In this document: positions 1 to 10,890 of the stretch, in pieces
How positions within the stretch are numbered: the first letter of the stretch is position 1
Layout of the letters: each line of letters opens with the position of its first letter
NCBI GenBank assembly: GCA_964035575.1
Contig: OZ037847.1
Coordinates: 496,001 to 560,000 of the forward strand
DNA length: 64,000 nucleotides
Origin: Rhynchopus sp. YZ270_cl-10
Lineage: Eukaryota; Euglenozoa; Diplonemea; Diplonemida; Diplonemidae
Direction of reading: 5' to 3'
Notes under the pieces: model-generated
The model's database searches: none
Told to the model about the DNA's origin: nothing
The model's input: the letters and a program-made list of their open reading frames with translations, nothing else
Position numbers and translations under genes: made by a program

Positions 1-1307
1 CTTCCCCGAGCCGGGCCTCCGTTTTTTATCCTTTTCCTTCCGTTTCTTGACACGCTTTGAATCAGACTCACTGTCCTCTTCAATATCGTTTGTCCCCCGA
101 AAATGAATATTCTGTGGTGAAGGTGTCCCAGAACTCACCTTATTGTCCTCTTCTACAAGCAAACACCGTTGCGATGGGAGCAGGTGGATTTCGAGCTCCG
201 GGGAACGCAGGCTGGACTTCCCCCCTCCGGAGGCCTTCTTCTTCCGCTCAGAGGCCCCGAGGGAGCGACGCCGTTCTCGGGGCGAGGATGTGCTGGGGCT
301 TTGCTCGCGGGATTTGTCACCACCACCTGAGGCCCCTTTTTTCAGACCATTCTGCCACTGTGCGTACACCCCCTCCACATCATCGTCCTGAAGCCCTTCG
401 AGGGAAGGTGCAGGAAGTGATGTTGGGGTGACTCCAGTGAAGAAGTCATCGATAATCTGTGTAATGCTTGCACGCTGCGCGGTGTCGACAACAAGCATGC
501 GCGCCACCATGGCAGCAAGCTTGCTGTATCTTTTGTGCAGTGGGGTGTAGACACCTTCGGTCACCCTTTTGACGACAGCCAATATGTTGCTACCTACAAA
601 TGGTTTTTCTAAGGCTGCTAACTCGTACAGAACGCATCCAGCACTCCAGACGTCCGCGCTGTTGGTGTAGGAACGGTTCTCGCAGATCTCTGGCGCAATG
701 TAGAATGGCGTGCCGATGACGGTCTGCGCAACAGAGGTGGCAGAGACAAGCTTGCTGATGCCGAAGTCGGCAATGCGGAGGGTGTTGTTAGCTGTGGTAT
801 CAAAGCGTTGAAAATGTGTTCAAAAAAAAATCTCATACCAGTCAAAAAGATATTCGCAGGCTTCAAATCTCTGTGAATAATCCCGATGCTGTGTATATAC
901 TTCATCCCCTGCGCCAGTTGGAACGCCCAAAACGCGATTTCATTTTGTTTGAAATGTGAGTTCGCGGCTTTGCAGGTTTCAATGCGTTTAGAGAGGTCGC
1001 CCTGCGAGCAGTGCTCCATCACGATATTGAGGAAGCCATCCGCATCAACAAAGTGATCCGTATACGAGATGATGTTGAAGTGGTTCAACAGAGAGAGAAT
1101 CTGCACCTCGTTGATCGCCCCACGCATTTCCTCCTCAGGCAGGTCTGCCACATGCACCCGCTTCACTACATGCACACCTTCCATCCCACCCTTCTCAGGG
1201 TTCCCCTCTGCCAAGTACACCTGCCCATAAGATCCTGCCCCCACCGTCTGCAACTTCGAATATCTAGTCCATGTCGCAGGAATAACAGGAACCGGGTCAT
1301 TCCCCAT
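1..1307 (-). CDS. NEK-like protein kinase (C-terminus beyond left edge)
   Basis: Serine/threonine kinase with NEK-family features; NEK kinases commonly act in cilium/flagellum length and cell-cycle control. At least 420 residues lie in the window. Glycine loop GAGSYG at 23-28, VVK lysine at 49, HRDLKPAN at 145-152, DFG at 165-167 followed by ISK, and an IAPEI motif. A 47-nt intron (792-838, GTATGA...CAG, phase 1) interrupts the region between HRD and DFG; removing it restores an open frame into DFG and on to the left edge. After the kinase domain the tail becomes basic and Ser-rich (RRRS, KRVKKRKEKDKKRR). The start at 1307 is the first Met ahead of the kinase domain. The family call is firm for kinase and good for NEK; the C-terminus is missing because the window ends. 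Confidence 0.85.
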
Positions 1308-1858
1308 CTCAAATCAATTAATGGAACCCCCCAATGTGTTATAAGCACCGCTTCATTTCACATAAAAAAATTTTTTTTTGTGAGTGGAAACTGTCTGGTG
1401 GAAAAGGGTGGGGTGTGGGTGTAGGAAATAGTCAAAAAATGTTGGGGTAGATTTTTTTTTCTTTTATGAGGGGGGGGGCAGGGTTTACGCCTAAAACGCT
1501 GGCCCAACGAAATGATTGATGTAGACGAGCCTAAAAAAGGATGAAAAAAGGGGGCTGATAAGGGGGGGAGAAAGCCCCTTTTCTCATCGGGCCTATATGT
1601 TCTACTAACCCAGTGCTAGCGGTTAATTCTTCGTGGGTTTGGAGGGGGGTTTTCGTGCTCTTTTGGCACACTTTTTTTATAACGACGCAGAGAAGTAGTC
1701 AGCTCCAGAAGCCCCAGGCAGGGGGTTAGTAAAACCGCAAACACAGCGTTTTGGGGTTTTTTTTGGTATTCTGGTGCAGATTGGTGCATAGTCTGTGTTG
1801 CAAAGAGGTAAACAGGTGGTGGCAGTGCCACAGCCCACCTCTCTACTAGAGCAGATGT
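1308..1858. other. Intergenic gap, NEK to RPS23 copy 1
   Basis: No gene seen. Contains long T, A and G runs. No copy of the hairpin families recognised here. Confidence 0.6.
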
Positions 1859-2290
1859 CTATGAACGGGGCTTCTCCTTCTTCTCACGGTACAGAGCGAA
1901 GAGACCAACTCCCGACACCTTGCTGATCTTGAAACGCACTCCGGGAATGTCACCGACAGCGTGGCCGGAACGACCGAGACCCGCGACCAGCACCTCGTCG
2001 TTCTCCTCGATGAAGTGAAGGCAACCGTCGTTGGGGACGAATGCGAGGATCTTCTTTCCGTTCTTGATCAGCTGCACACGCACGCACTTACGGATGGCGG
2101 AGTTAGGCTGCTTGGCCTCAACTCCGATCTTCTCCAGCACGATTCCCTTAACGTGGGAAGATCCTCCGAACACGTTCGCCTTGATCGACACGGACAAATG
2201 CGCCTTCTTCCAGTCCTTGTCGGCCCACTTCTGGGTCCTGCGGCGCGTCTTCAGCTTACGCGCGGTGTTGATACCACGTGGCTTTCCCAT
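1859..2290 (-). CDS. RPS23: 40S ribosomal protein S23 (uS12), copy 1
   Basis: Complete 143-residue uS12 protein of the decoding centre of the small ribosomal subunit. Diagnostic blocks are visible: [10 protein letters not shown], the conserved [20 protein letters not shown] loop (PNSA at the decoding site), [16 protein letters not shown] and the end EKKEKPRS. From memory the sequence resembles the trypanosomatid homologue more than the animal one (WADKxWKKxH, GCLHF). No intron. The protein is identical to the three copies near 41-43.5 kb, which lie about 39 kb away; only silent differences are seen. In the sense strand a CAG sits about 14 nt before the ATG, with the pyrimidine-rich CCACCCACCCC stretch ahead of it, a plausible trans-splice acceptor. 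Its 5' leader (TTTAAATTAT just before the ATG in minus-strand terms) resembles that of copy 4. Confidence 0.97.
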   Translation of the reverse strand: MGKPRGINTARKLKTRRRTQKWADKDWKKAHLSVSIKANVFGGSSHVKGIVLEKIGVEAKQPNSAIRKCVRVQLIKNGKKILAFVPNDGCLHFIEENDEVLVAGLGRSGHAVGDIPGVRFKISKVSGVGLFALYREKKEKPRS

Positions 2291-3210
2291 TTTAAATTAT
2301 CCCCTGTTGTGTGGTGTTTTGATGGGGTGGGTGGAGTATAGACACAAAAAATAAACGTTCTTTTTCCCCCTGACCATTTGTATTTCGGAGGGGGGAGAGG
2401 GGTGGGGAGGAGTAACGGAAAGATACTCACGCTTAGAGGCTAGGCGGTGGGAATGGGATGGGGTTAAACTGTGATACCCGATGACAGAAAATAAAAAAAA
2501 ACATTGGACAAGATGAACCTTACACCGCCTCAGCCACCTTTCAATACACAAACATAACAGAAAAACAAAAATGGCACACACAAGAAAATCACAAATGGGC
2601 GAGATGTGTCGCAGCAAATCTCTACAGAAACCTATGGGAGTTGGATGGCGAGATAAAAGTCTGATGTGTATGAAGCCGCCTGCGAAGAAAACACAGGCAA
2701 CCACAAAAGGCGTTGGTGAAGAAAGAGAAAAAGAAAATATACCATGATATCGTATTTCATGCATCCGGAGCAATAAATGCACCGGCAGCATTGCAGCGTC
2801 GCAGCAAAAATAAGAAAAAATATCAGAGAAATAAAAGAAAAGAGAGGAACGAGTATAGAAGGATCCGATATAAAAAAAAATCTGAACAAACAAATACACA
2901 CACACTCTGTTGATTCTAAAGGGTTGGGGAAGTCGCGGAACGAGAAAAATAGAGGGGAAAAAAGCTGGGTTGTTGAAGACTTCTACAAAACTACGCCACA
3001 CCAGAACGGTGGAAAGATATTGGAAATAGAAACGTAACTCTCATCACACGATAAAACCCATGGCAGAGGAGGTTGCGGTGAAACGTACACACCTCAACCT
3101 GTTTTGGTGAGGAGTGGCTCAGCAGCGCGGTTTCGTCCCCCAGAACCGCAAAAGTGTGTTCAAAATGCTTTGTTTCTATTTCCTCCTTTCATGAGGTTAA
3201 AAATAATATA

Positions 3211-3278
3211 GTTATTGATGCAGGCACCTCCGACTGCCCTACGTACGATGCCAGCCATGGATGAAAGCATAAGTACCC
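3211..3278 (-). repeat. Dispersed repeat family E, copy 1
   Basis: About 65 bp nearly shared with 62251-62318. Common core on the plus strand: TTGATGCAG, CACCTCCGACTG, ACGTACGATG and CAGCCAT, followed by GGATGAAAGCA. Both copies have the same orientation as each other and as the other families. Confidence 0.65.
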
Positions 3279-3379
3279 TGCGACCAACAACAGAAGGTGT
3301 GGGGAAAAAAGAGGTCGTGCAAAAACGCTTCAACGGATACAACGGAAGCAGGTATTTGTAAAGAGAGAAACTCTTGGCA

Positions 3380-3409
3380 GATGAATGTACATCGCAATGT
3401 GCATTCATA
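3380..3409 (-). repeat. Hairpin family C, variant copy
   Basis: Plus strand GATGAATGTACAT, loop CGCA, then ATGTGCATTCAT: a near-perfect hairpin. The arms match family C, but the usual CTCTCGT loop is replaced. Confidence 0.55.
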
Positions 3410-3496
3410 TGAAAAGAAACCCGTTGTAGGCAAGTCAAGAGTAAACTCTAGTCCCGGCTAGCCAAGGAAGGATATTACGAAAGAAAAAGAGAACAT

Positions 3497-3540
3497 AAAA
3501 GTGCAAACGTCTCACCATTCATCGGACGCAGGGCACTGAA
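3497..3540 (-). repeat. Family D element
   Basis: AAAGTGCAAACGTCTCACC followed by ATTCATCGGACGCAGG. Matches the family D pattern GTTGAAAGTGCAAACGCCTCACCG with variation. Confidence 0.45.
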
Positions 3541-4716
3541 GAAGGAAAAAAAAAAGACAGAATATTTTGACAGATTCACCGCAATCATGATGAAAAATTA
3601 AGAAGAAATGTGTCGTATTGTTCCCTCACACCCCTTCTTGTAGTTGATGCGTTGACACTTCCACACATAAAGTGTGCACTACGAGAAACGCAACTGTTGT
3701 TCCTGTTATTATTTTCCTCCACTCTTAGGCGAACAAAAGCCTAAAAACAGGAGAGCTTTTTTTTCTCTCTCGTCGAGAGGGGATGCGTGGTTTAAAACAA
3801 ATTAACGCATTTTTCGCATAGTGCAAAAAAAGGCAAACGGGACAAAACGTTGACAGCAAATAAATGCACTAGACGCAACTCGGCTGAAAGTCGACTACGT
3901 ACAGACGGGTTGAGTGGTGAGTGGGTCTTTTTTTCTCTCTTTTTCTCTCGGAAAAAAAAAATGGGTAAGGGTAGTGCAGTTTCCTTTGTGTCGCCACATC
4001 GTGCAAGATCCACTTCCCACACTTTTTCTCCACCGTACAGATGCTCCAGGACTCACGGTACATTCCACTTCTACCAAGGTTGTCCCGACTAAAACTGTTG
4101 ATCGAAATAGAATCACAAAATGCAGACAACCAGACCTCTCAGGTCACACACAGATGGGGGTTTTTCAGACTTTTTGAATTGCCAATTTTTTGCCTGAGTT
4201 AATAAAATTAAGGTGATTTGAAGCCTCTCGTGCTTCGATCGCCTGTATAAAAAAACAAAAACACACACGCCAAAACCGATAAAAAAAGCACATATCCAGC
4301 GAGTGCACAATATGTATCGTGATATGGATAAAGAAAAAAACACTCAAAAAATGACCCCACACATTTCGAATAATCGTCCAGACAAAGATAATAAATGGGG
4401 AAGGGGCAAGATGGGGGGGGAGAAAACGCTACGCCCGGGACGGCCATTTTCCCAATGTGCTAAAACAAAACTGCCTACAGACATCCACAACTAAAGTGAA
4501 GGTGTTTATGCAGACACATGGACATTGACCTGTTTATATTTTAAAAGGAAGAAACGCAAGAAAAAGTTAAGAATCCCAAAACGAATGAGAACAACACGTC
4601 TAAAAGCTAAAATGTAAAGAGAAAGCTAATAGCGAACTTGACACTCGCGGAGGAGGAGGAGAGGGAGAAGGAGAAAAAGAGCAGGGGAATACGAGCATTA
4701 TGCAGCTTTTTTTACT

Positions 4717-4751
4717 AGATGAACCTAAGCCTCACACACTTAAGCCACCTT
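4717..4751 (-). repeat. Hairpin family A
   Basis: AGATGAACCTAAGC with the loop changed to CTCACACA and a 3' arm ending GCCACCTT. Confidence 0.55.
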
Positions 4752-4806
4752 CAGAACTTAAAAGACGAATGGCCTGATCAATGGACACACACATCGGAAG
4801 AAAAGA

Positions 4807-4845
4807 GAAGTTGTAAGTTGTGCAAACGTCTCCACAGACGCAGAC
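4807..4845 (-). repeat. Family D element
   Basis: GAAGTTGTAAGTTGTGCAAACGTC, then CCACAGACGCAGAC; same arrangement as the copy near 5.47 kb. Confidence 0.45.
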
Positions 4846-5091
4846 AACCAAAAAGAAACGGAAAAAAAAAAGGATTTTTTGAAAGTGCTAAAATAACTCC
4901 TAGAACCCTCAGCCCATATAGAACGCTCTCCAGGGGATTCAGAGAACCCTTTGGAGGAGGTTCGTATCCTTGTACAAAAGTACCGGTTATCGAACGTCCT
5001 CCCAGGATGCTTTCCTCTGTAGTGGTCCGGCTCGGCAGAAGTGGAAATCTAGAATATGACATATTATGTGCACCCAAAAAATGGTGTCGGT

Positions 5092-5122
5092 AAGATGAAC
5101 CAAGCCTCGTGCTAAGTCATCT
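5092..5122 (-). repeat. Hairpin family A
   Basis: AAGATGAACCAAGC, loop CTCGT, then GCTAAGTCATCT. The 3' arm ends ATCT and pairs with AGAT of the 5' arm, keeping the outer stem. Confidence 0.6.
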
Positions 5123-5136
5123 GAAGAAAGGTGTGC

Positions 5137-5167
5137 AAGATGAACCTAAGTAGGCTTCATGCTCGCT
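5137..5167 (-). repeat. Hairpin family A, degenerate
   Basis: AAGATGAACCTAAG, then a diverged loop and 3' arm (TAGGCTTCATGCTCGCTT). Confidence 0.35.
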
Positions 5168-5182
5168 TCGAAAAGGAATTGT

Positions 5183-5246
5183 TTCATAATATTATACTAA
5201 CTATTCTACTGAATAGACGGTATAATAGGGTGCACTAAATGTACCC
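5183..5246 (-). repeat. Double-hairpin family I, copy 1
   Basis: Two small hairpins in series: CTATTC-TACT-GAATAG, then GGGTGCA-CTAAA-TGTACCC. Copies 2 and 3 follow within 0.5 kb in the same orientation. Confidence 0.55.
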
Positions 5247-5470
5247 AAACTTAAAAGGAAGAAAAAAAAGGTGGGTTTTTTAAAGGGCAGACGCCTCTTT
5301 GGATGCAAGAGACGTTTAAAAATCATAGTTCACTTTTTTTTGTGGAGGAAATAGGAGGGTGGGTACGTACAGTGCCGAACTGCAAGCAGATGAGCATCAC
5401 GTTGGTGGCGTGATCTTACCCAGACATATCTAAGCTTAGGGGGAAGGAAGAGAGGAGATGAAAAAAAAAA

Positions 5471-5520
5471 GAGAAGTTGAAAGTGCAAAACGCCTCACCG
5501 TGCATCGGGGGACGTCTCAA
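5471..5520 (-). repeat. Family D element
   Basis: GAAGTTGAAAGTGCAAAACG, then CCTCACCGTGCATCGGGG; the best family D copy. Confidence 0.55.
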
Positions 5521-5545
5521 AGAAGACAAAACGTTCAACAATACA

Positions 5546-5609
5546 TTATTTCATATACTTTCTTATCTAAACGAAAAGAAGGCAAAAGAGGGTGCAAAAA
5601 ATGTACCCT
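5546..5609 (-). repeat. Double-hairpin family I, copy 2
   Basis: TTATTTCATATACT, a diverged first hairpin, then AGGGTGCA-AAAA-ATGTACCCT as the second hairpin. Confidence 0.5.
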
Positions 5610-5687
5610 TGCTTTTTTTGACATATTTTGCAAAACGTAGAAAAGAAAAGTAAATGCTGCATGCACAAATTGAAACAATGCAGAAAT

Positions 5688-5750
5688 TATTTCATCATAT
5701 ACTGTCCATTCTACTGAATAGAAGGTATAGCAGGGTGCACTGAATGTACC
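5688..5750 (-). repeat. Double-hairpin family I, copy 3
   Basis: TTATTTCATCATATACTG, ATTC-TACT-GAAT, then AGGGTGCACTGAATGTACC. Confidence 0.55.
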
Positions 5751-5805
5751 GGTCAAAAACGATACAGGAAAAAGAAAACTTGGTTCGGGGAAAAAAAAAG
5801 TTTAT

Positions 5806-5835
5806 GAGATGAACCTAAGCCTCTGCTTAGTCACC
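5806..5835 (-). repeat. Hairpin family A
   Basis: GAGATGAACCTAAGC, short loop CTCT, GCTTAGTCACC. Preceded by AAGTTTAT, the conserved 5' lead of the family. Confidence 0.7.
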
Positions 5836-6236
5836 ACAAAAGAACCAACACAATGGTTGGAAAAAACGTGCTTTGAAAGCATGCAAGAAAACCCAAAAAA
5901 TGTTTCTTTGTTTTGTTGTTTTGAAAAACAACCACCAAAAAAGGTTCGATTCCATTATCCCTGTTTGGGATATTTAGAAACAAATTGTAAAAAAGGGGGG
6001 TATTTTTGGAGGAAAGAAAGACGGGAATAAAGAACGAAGTCATCAAACAGAAGATACGGGGGGTATTAAAAGAATTTTTTTTCGCAACATGACTCAATGT
6101 CAAAGTAGGGGGCAGAGAGAGGGGGGCGTGTTTGCCTAGTGTAAAAGCCAACCAAAATATGAGAAAAAAAGGTAAAGAAACAGAAAAAAGAAAAAAGAAA
6201 AAAAAAAACACGGCAAAGACGCACTACAAATTTGTA

Positions 6237-6272
6237 AAGATGACCCTAAGCCTCTCGTGCTTTAGTCACATT
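6237..6272 (-). repeat. Hairpin family A
   Basis: AAAGATGACCCTAAGC, loop CTCTCGT, then GCTTTAGTCACATT. Confidence 0.7.
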
Positions 6273-6284
6273 AATAAAGAAACA

Positions 6285-6335
6285 GAAGTTGGAAGTACCC
6301 ACACCTCACCGTTCACCGGCGGACGCAGGCATTGG
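6285..6335 (-). repeat. Family D element
   Basis: GAAGTTGGAAGTACCCACAC, then CTCACCGTTCACCGGCGGAC; sits 12 bp after a family A hairpin. Confidence 0.45.
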
Positions 6336-7728
6336 TTCAAAAAAGTAATAGCAGGTGCAACGAAAAGAGATGTAAAATGCATCAAGTGACAAACACAAAA
6401 ACCCCCAAAAAAATTCCAAAGACAGATGACCCACCCACAAGGGCACAGCGAACCCGTATCCTCAACAACGCGGGGGGGAAGCGACATCGTTGGGATCAGT
6501 CTTGGTACGAAGCTCTTACATTCACAAAAAAAAAAATATTTATATTTGGGATGGGGTGACAATTGGCTATTTGGGAATACGCTAAATTACAATTTGCGCA
6601 ATTTAGAAAATATACAATAATTATGAACAATAGGCACAAATACCCAATATTGGCCTGCGACGTCAATTGCTTACTTTTGCCGCCTTGAGACAACAAAACA
6701 AAACAACACAAGAAGCTTATAAGGCGTTTGACCACCTTGACAAAAACAACCTAACAAACAAACATATGCATGTACCTCGTGTTACGAGAACAATTTGTTT
6801 ATACGGAAATGCAAAAAAATATATTGGTCAGAACGGAATAGTGTACTTGAGACACTTTTTAAGGAAAAAATAAAAAATACATGGCAGGATGAGGATTAGA
6901 GAAGGGGTACGTGATTTTAGGACAGTTTTTTTTTTATCGGAAGATCTGTGAAAATCTCCCCCCGCACTTCATCTGTTGGATAATTAACAAGAATAAATAA
7001 TGAAATTCGGTATTTCCATAAATACACTACATTAAAATAACAAACCTATAACAAATTCGGACCAAAACAAAACAAAAAAAATCGGATATTCTCAGTTTTT
7101 TTTCCACAACCTTTTAGGGTATTTTCAATAGGATACGTGATGCAGTTGATAACATGCCGTGTTTAAGGCACAAAAAAAAAAAACGTTATATCCCCTCTCA
7201 CCAGTCGGCCGGTATGGGTTTTGTGTGGAGTGGTGGAGTGACAAAAAAAGGAGGGCGCTGTACTGCGCTGTGCGAATCGATAAAAATACACACAATTGAC
7301 ACGATATCAAAATTTGCTGCATTACTGTTACCATATCGTTACCTATTGATCACATCAAACTAAGAAAAGAACGGTGCTTTTTTTTATCTTTTTTTAGATG
7401 GATCTCAACCCCCCTTAAAATAGGTGGCAACATTCATCCATTTTTTCAGCGTCACATTAGTCACCCCTCAACAAAAATCGTTGAAGGTGAACATTAGTAT
7501 ATTTTCTGTAGAACGGGAGTTTAAAAAAATACGCAACTTTTTTTTTTGTCATTTGCTGCGTTGTATGGTATAATGTGGACACGGCGAGCCTCTTCCACCT
7601 TTCGTTTAAAGCACATTTCTGTGCTAAAAAAACCAAGGGGACGGGTGTTGGGGAGAGGGTTGGGGGAGGGGGGATGTTGTTATTGTCAACGCTGTCCCCA
7701 TATTTTTTTTGTTTTTTTTGTGGTTTGT

Positions 7729-7845
7729 CTACCTGATTTTTACCGCGTATAGGCGCGAAAAGAACCGTATAGGTCCGTACAGGGAAAAACGGACCGTCCG
7801 ACACGCCTTTACACGCGCCTATACGCGGGGGTAAAAATCAGGTGG
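7729..7845. mobile_element. Palindromic MITE (family G), copy 1
   Basis: A 117 bp palindromic unit. Left end CTACCTGATTTTTACC, right end the inverse of CCACCTGATTTTTACC, continuing inward as CGCGTATAGGCGCG. Flanked by a direct 5 bp repeat TTTGT (7724-7728 and 7846-7850), read as a target-site duplication. No coding capacity. A second copy at 32219-32331 has its own, different 5 bp duplication. Termini plus duplication make a non-autonomous DNA transposon the best reading; the superfamily is not determined. Confidence 0.85.
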
Positions 7846-7904
7846 TTTGTATAAAAATAGGAAAGATGAACAACGAAACACATGGCAAAGGGAATATGTT
7901 GGTC

Positions 7905-7938
7905 AAGATGAGCCCGAGCCCTCATGTTTGCTCACCTT
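7905..7938 (-). repeat. Hairpin family A
   Basis: AAGATGAGCCCGAGC, loop CCTCATG, then TTTGCTCACCTT. Arms changed relative to the consensus, but GAGC still pairs with GCTC. Confidence 0.5.
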
Positions 7939-8342
7939 GTAAAACTGTTGAAAAATGAACGAGTCTCCCAAGTGAAGGGGTTTTTATGAAGTTTTTGATA
8001 TGTTTGCTTTGTGCTCTTATTTTGTTTTTTTTGTTCCCGGATGAGGGGAAATAGGGCATCTCAAAAAGCATCTAAAAACAAAAAAAAAAGCAATCCCTTT
8101 TTTACTTTTTATATTTTCTTGCAGGATTTTCAAACCTGCGTGGGGCAGAGAAAAAAAATCTTTACAAATTTGAAAACTGTTGGCTGCGTTAGTGAAAATC
8201 ATAGGTTTTTTTTTTCACATTTTTTTTTTGGGGGCAACGAAATACAAAATCTGTCTGTCAAAGGGGGAAAAAATGCACGATTTTGTTGAAAAATCGTTGT
8301 TGGTGTGTTCCGGGGTATCGAAAAATACAAATTTTCATTTCA

Positions 8343-8487
8343 ATTCACAACTCTTCACAACTCTTCACAACTCTTCACAACTATTCACAACTCTTCACAA
8401 ATTTTCACAAAAAACGTGTATGTGAAGAGTTGTGAAGAGTTGTGAAGAGTTGTGAAGAGTTGTGAAGAGTTGTGAAGAGTTGTGAAG
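8343..8487. repeat. Inverted arrays of CTTCACAACT unit
   Basis: About six forward units followed, after a short spacer containing ACGTGTATG, by about seven inverse units (GTGAAGAGTT). The single strand would fold into a hairpin of over 50 bp. Part of the left arm of the foldback-like element. Confidence 0.85.
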
Positions 8488-8727
8488 TGGCGAAGTCTGG
8501 GTGGTGCCTGGGCACCCAGGTACCCAGGTAGGTACAGGACACCTTTTGGAGGACGTTGGTTGGCAACACAGGAGGTTCTATGTGCAAAAAGTGCCTAAAA
8601 TGGTGCGGCTGACGGGACGATTTGGACCCTTTTGGGCCATTCTTGGGCCATGTGTTTTTAGGTGTGTTTTTTTTTCAACTTTTTGACTTGGATTGCATTT
8701 TTGGGATCCCCGTGCAGTGGTCATACT

Positions 8728-8866
8728 TGGACCGCCCGAAAAAAATTTCGGGCGAATTCGGGCGGATTTTTCGGGCGCGGGTCCCGAGCGCCCGAAATAT
8801 ATTTCGGGCGTTTTAAAGGGAATTTAAAGGGAATTTATACGTAATTCGGGCGAATTCGGGCGCACA
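8728..8866. repeat. CGGGCGAATT-type short repeats
   Basis: Repeated CCCGAAA/TTTCGGGCG and GAATTCGGGCG blocks, partly inverted, inside the foldback-like element. Confidence 0.6.
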
Positions 8867-9682
8867 ATCGGTGCACTGGAGTATCTTATGTGTGCTGGGA
8901 AGCATGCCACCAGTGTAAAAATCTTACGCTTTATTTGAAAGATTGGCACAAAATTTGCTCAAAGAAAAAAAAATTGAGCAAAAAGTCCTAGTAGAACCCA
9001 ACTTATATGAGTACAGCTCTGTTAGCAGCCACGTATAAAACCGATTTGGTGACGGGCTAAAAAACCTGTCGTTCTTGTGTGACACTTCCATGGAAACGTG
9101 ATGAGGACCTCACCTTTTTTTACAGGTGGTTTTTTTTGTAAGGACCTCACACACTGGGCAGGCGGTCAGCTATTCGCTTCCCGCGGGGCGTTCGCGTGCG
9201 CGCTTCGCGCGCCCGCTCACGGTAACGTGTACAAAAAAACCTCACTCGTGCCTTCATGAACTGGCCTGTAAAGTGGCCTGTAAAAAGTGGTGTTTTTGTG
9301 GTAAACGCCAGATGGTCAAAAGAGTGATCTGAGCATATTCCCCAGGTATAACTGGTACTCAAAAAGTTCATTAACGAAGGAATCTTGCACTTTTGACCAT
9401 CACATATTAGATGTGTTTTTTCAGGTTTTTCAATGCACTTTCCTGTACTGGGAAGCATGCCACAAGTGTCATGTTTTACAAGGCAAAAATGACCAAAAAA
9501 GCTGATTTTTGGCCGAATGCCACATGTCATTTGGCAGTCCAATTTCTGAACACGACTGAAAAAAAATTTTTTTTTGGGCCTCAATACCCCCAAACAACAC
9601 GTTAAGCCCAAAAAATTCACTTTTGGATGAGCAACTATTTATTTAAAAAAATCGATTTTTTGGTCAAATCCCCTCTGGTGGT

Positions 9683-9748
9683 GAGGGGGTGTGTGTGTGT
9701 GTGTGTGGGTGTGTGTGTGTGTGGGTGTGTAGTGTGTGTGGTGTGGGT
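9683..9748. repeat. (GT)n simple repeat
   Basis: Interrupted GT dinucleotide run within the foldback-like element. Confidence 0.9.
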
Positions 9749-10651
9749 GGCGCACATCTCTATAGTAAAGACTAAAAAACTAAGGTTTTTTAGGATTTCC
9801 CTAACAATTGACACTAAAATACTACTAAAAACGTAAAAAGGCGATTTTTCACGTTTTTGGGCATCTCCTGAGCAACTACAGTCCCGAAACACCCCGAGAA
9901 TGGGTCAGAACCACCCTGTGACCCGAAAATTCACAAAAATTCACCCTGAAATACGAAAAAATGGTGAAACCCCGGTTCATAGTGTGTTTTGGGTGGGAAT
10001 AAGCAAATGATAGTCAGAAAACCCGTGATTTGGTGGTGATTCCCAAAGTGCACTCAGGTGTACAAAAGTTTTAGTACAGTAGTCCTGTCGGGTGGTGTAC
10101 CATTTTTTTCCCCAGAGCAACTTAGGTGTAATTGTGGTTAATTGTGTGTACGTGTGTTTGATAACTAGTGGGGGTAATTCTTGCTCAGAATATGGCCCCA
10201 ACGTGTACGTGTGTGTACTTGTGCTGAAAGTGTGCTGAAATTGTGCCTAATATAGGCATAGTTCAGGTGAGTATGGTGCTAGTTGTGCCCAGCTGTGTTT
10301 TGAGTAAAACGGTACAAAAAACAGGGAAAAAAGTGGTAGTGCCACTGGTACAAAACTTTTCTAGCGAAGCCACAGTACGCAACATTTCGGGTAGAGCTGT
10401 GGGCTACCGCTCGTAATTTTTAGCTGCGTCGCAGGCTCACGGTACGCTACTTTCTTGAGAGTTGCGAACATGTTGAAAAAAAAAAAGGCAACAAACGAAC
10501 ACGCCGCGGACTTCCGTCGTCCTCCTCCGCACAGGGGGTGGGGTGGTACGGCCAGCTTGACCCAGGCTAGCTAGCCCTCTGCACAGCACACTTTACCTGA
10601 CCAGTCCTGCAAAAAACCCTGGAAAAAAACACCCCCCTTTTTTTCCCTCCA

Positions 10652-10890
10652 ATTCACAACTCTTCACAACTGTTCACAACTCTTCACAAATCTTCACAAC
10701 ATCTGTGTTTTTTTCATCCAAATTTTCATTTCAATTCACAACTCTTCACAACTATTCACAACTCTTCACAACTCTTCACAACTCTTCACAATTCTTCACA
10801 ATTCTTCACAAAAAAATGGCCAAAAATTATGTTGTGAAAATTTGTGAAAACTTGTGAAAACTTGTGAAGATTGGTGAAGATTGGTGAAAA
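10652..10890. repeat. CTTCACAACT arrays, right arm
   Basis: Two forward arrays (10652-10700, 10735-10812) and a degenerate inverse array (10826-10890). The second forward array opens with AAATTTTCATTTCAATTCAC, the same lead as at 8331. Confidence 0.8.

Larger units (their letters stand above)
2291..4700. other. Gene-free zone, part 1
   Basis: No coding region supported; the frames are low-complexity (F/S/K-rich) and show no family motif. Holds single copies of element families E, C and D, plus A/T runs. Confidence 0.6.
4701..7723. other. Gene-free zone, part 2
   Basis: No gene supported. Densely seeded with short same-orientation elements of families A, D and I, separated by A/T-rich spacers. 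Confidence 0.6.

Noticed and set aside
5943-5953. tRNA B-box-like GGTTCGATTCC
   Set aside because: No A box, acceptor stem or cloverleaf can be drawn around it.
8343-8487. CRISPR-like array
   Set aside because: The 10-11 bp units are contiguous without spacers, and the context is eukaryotic.
9147-9620. 157-codon minus-strand frame inside the foldback-like element as a transposase
   Set aside because: No catalytic motif, odd composition, and stretches derive from low-complexity sequence.
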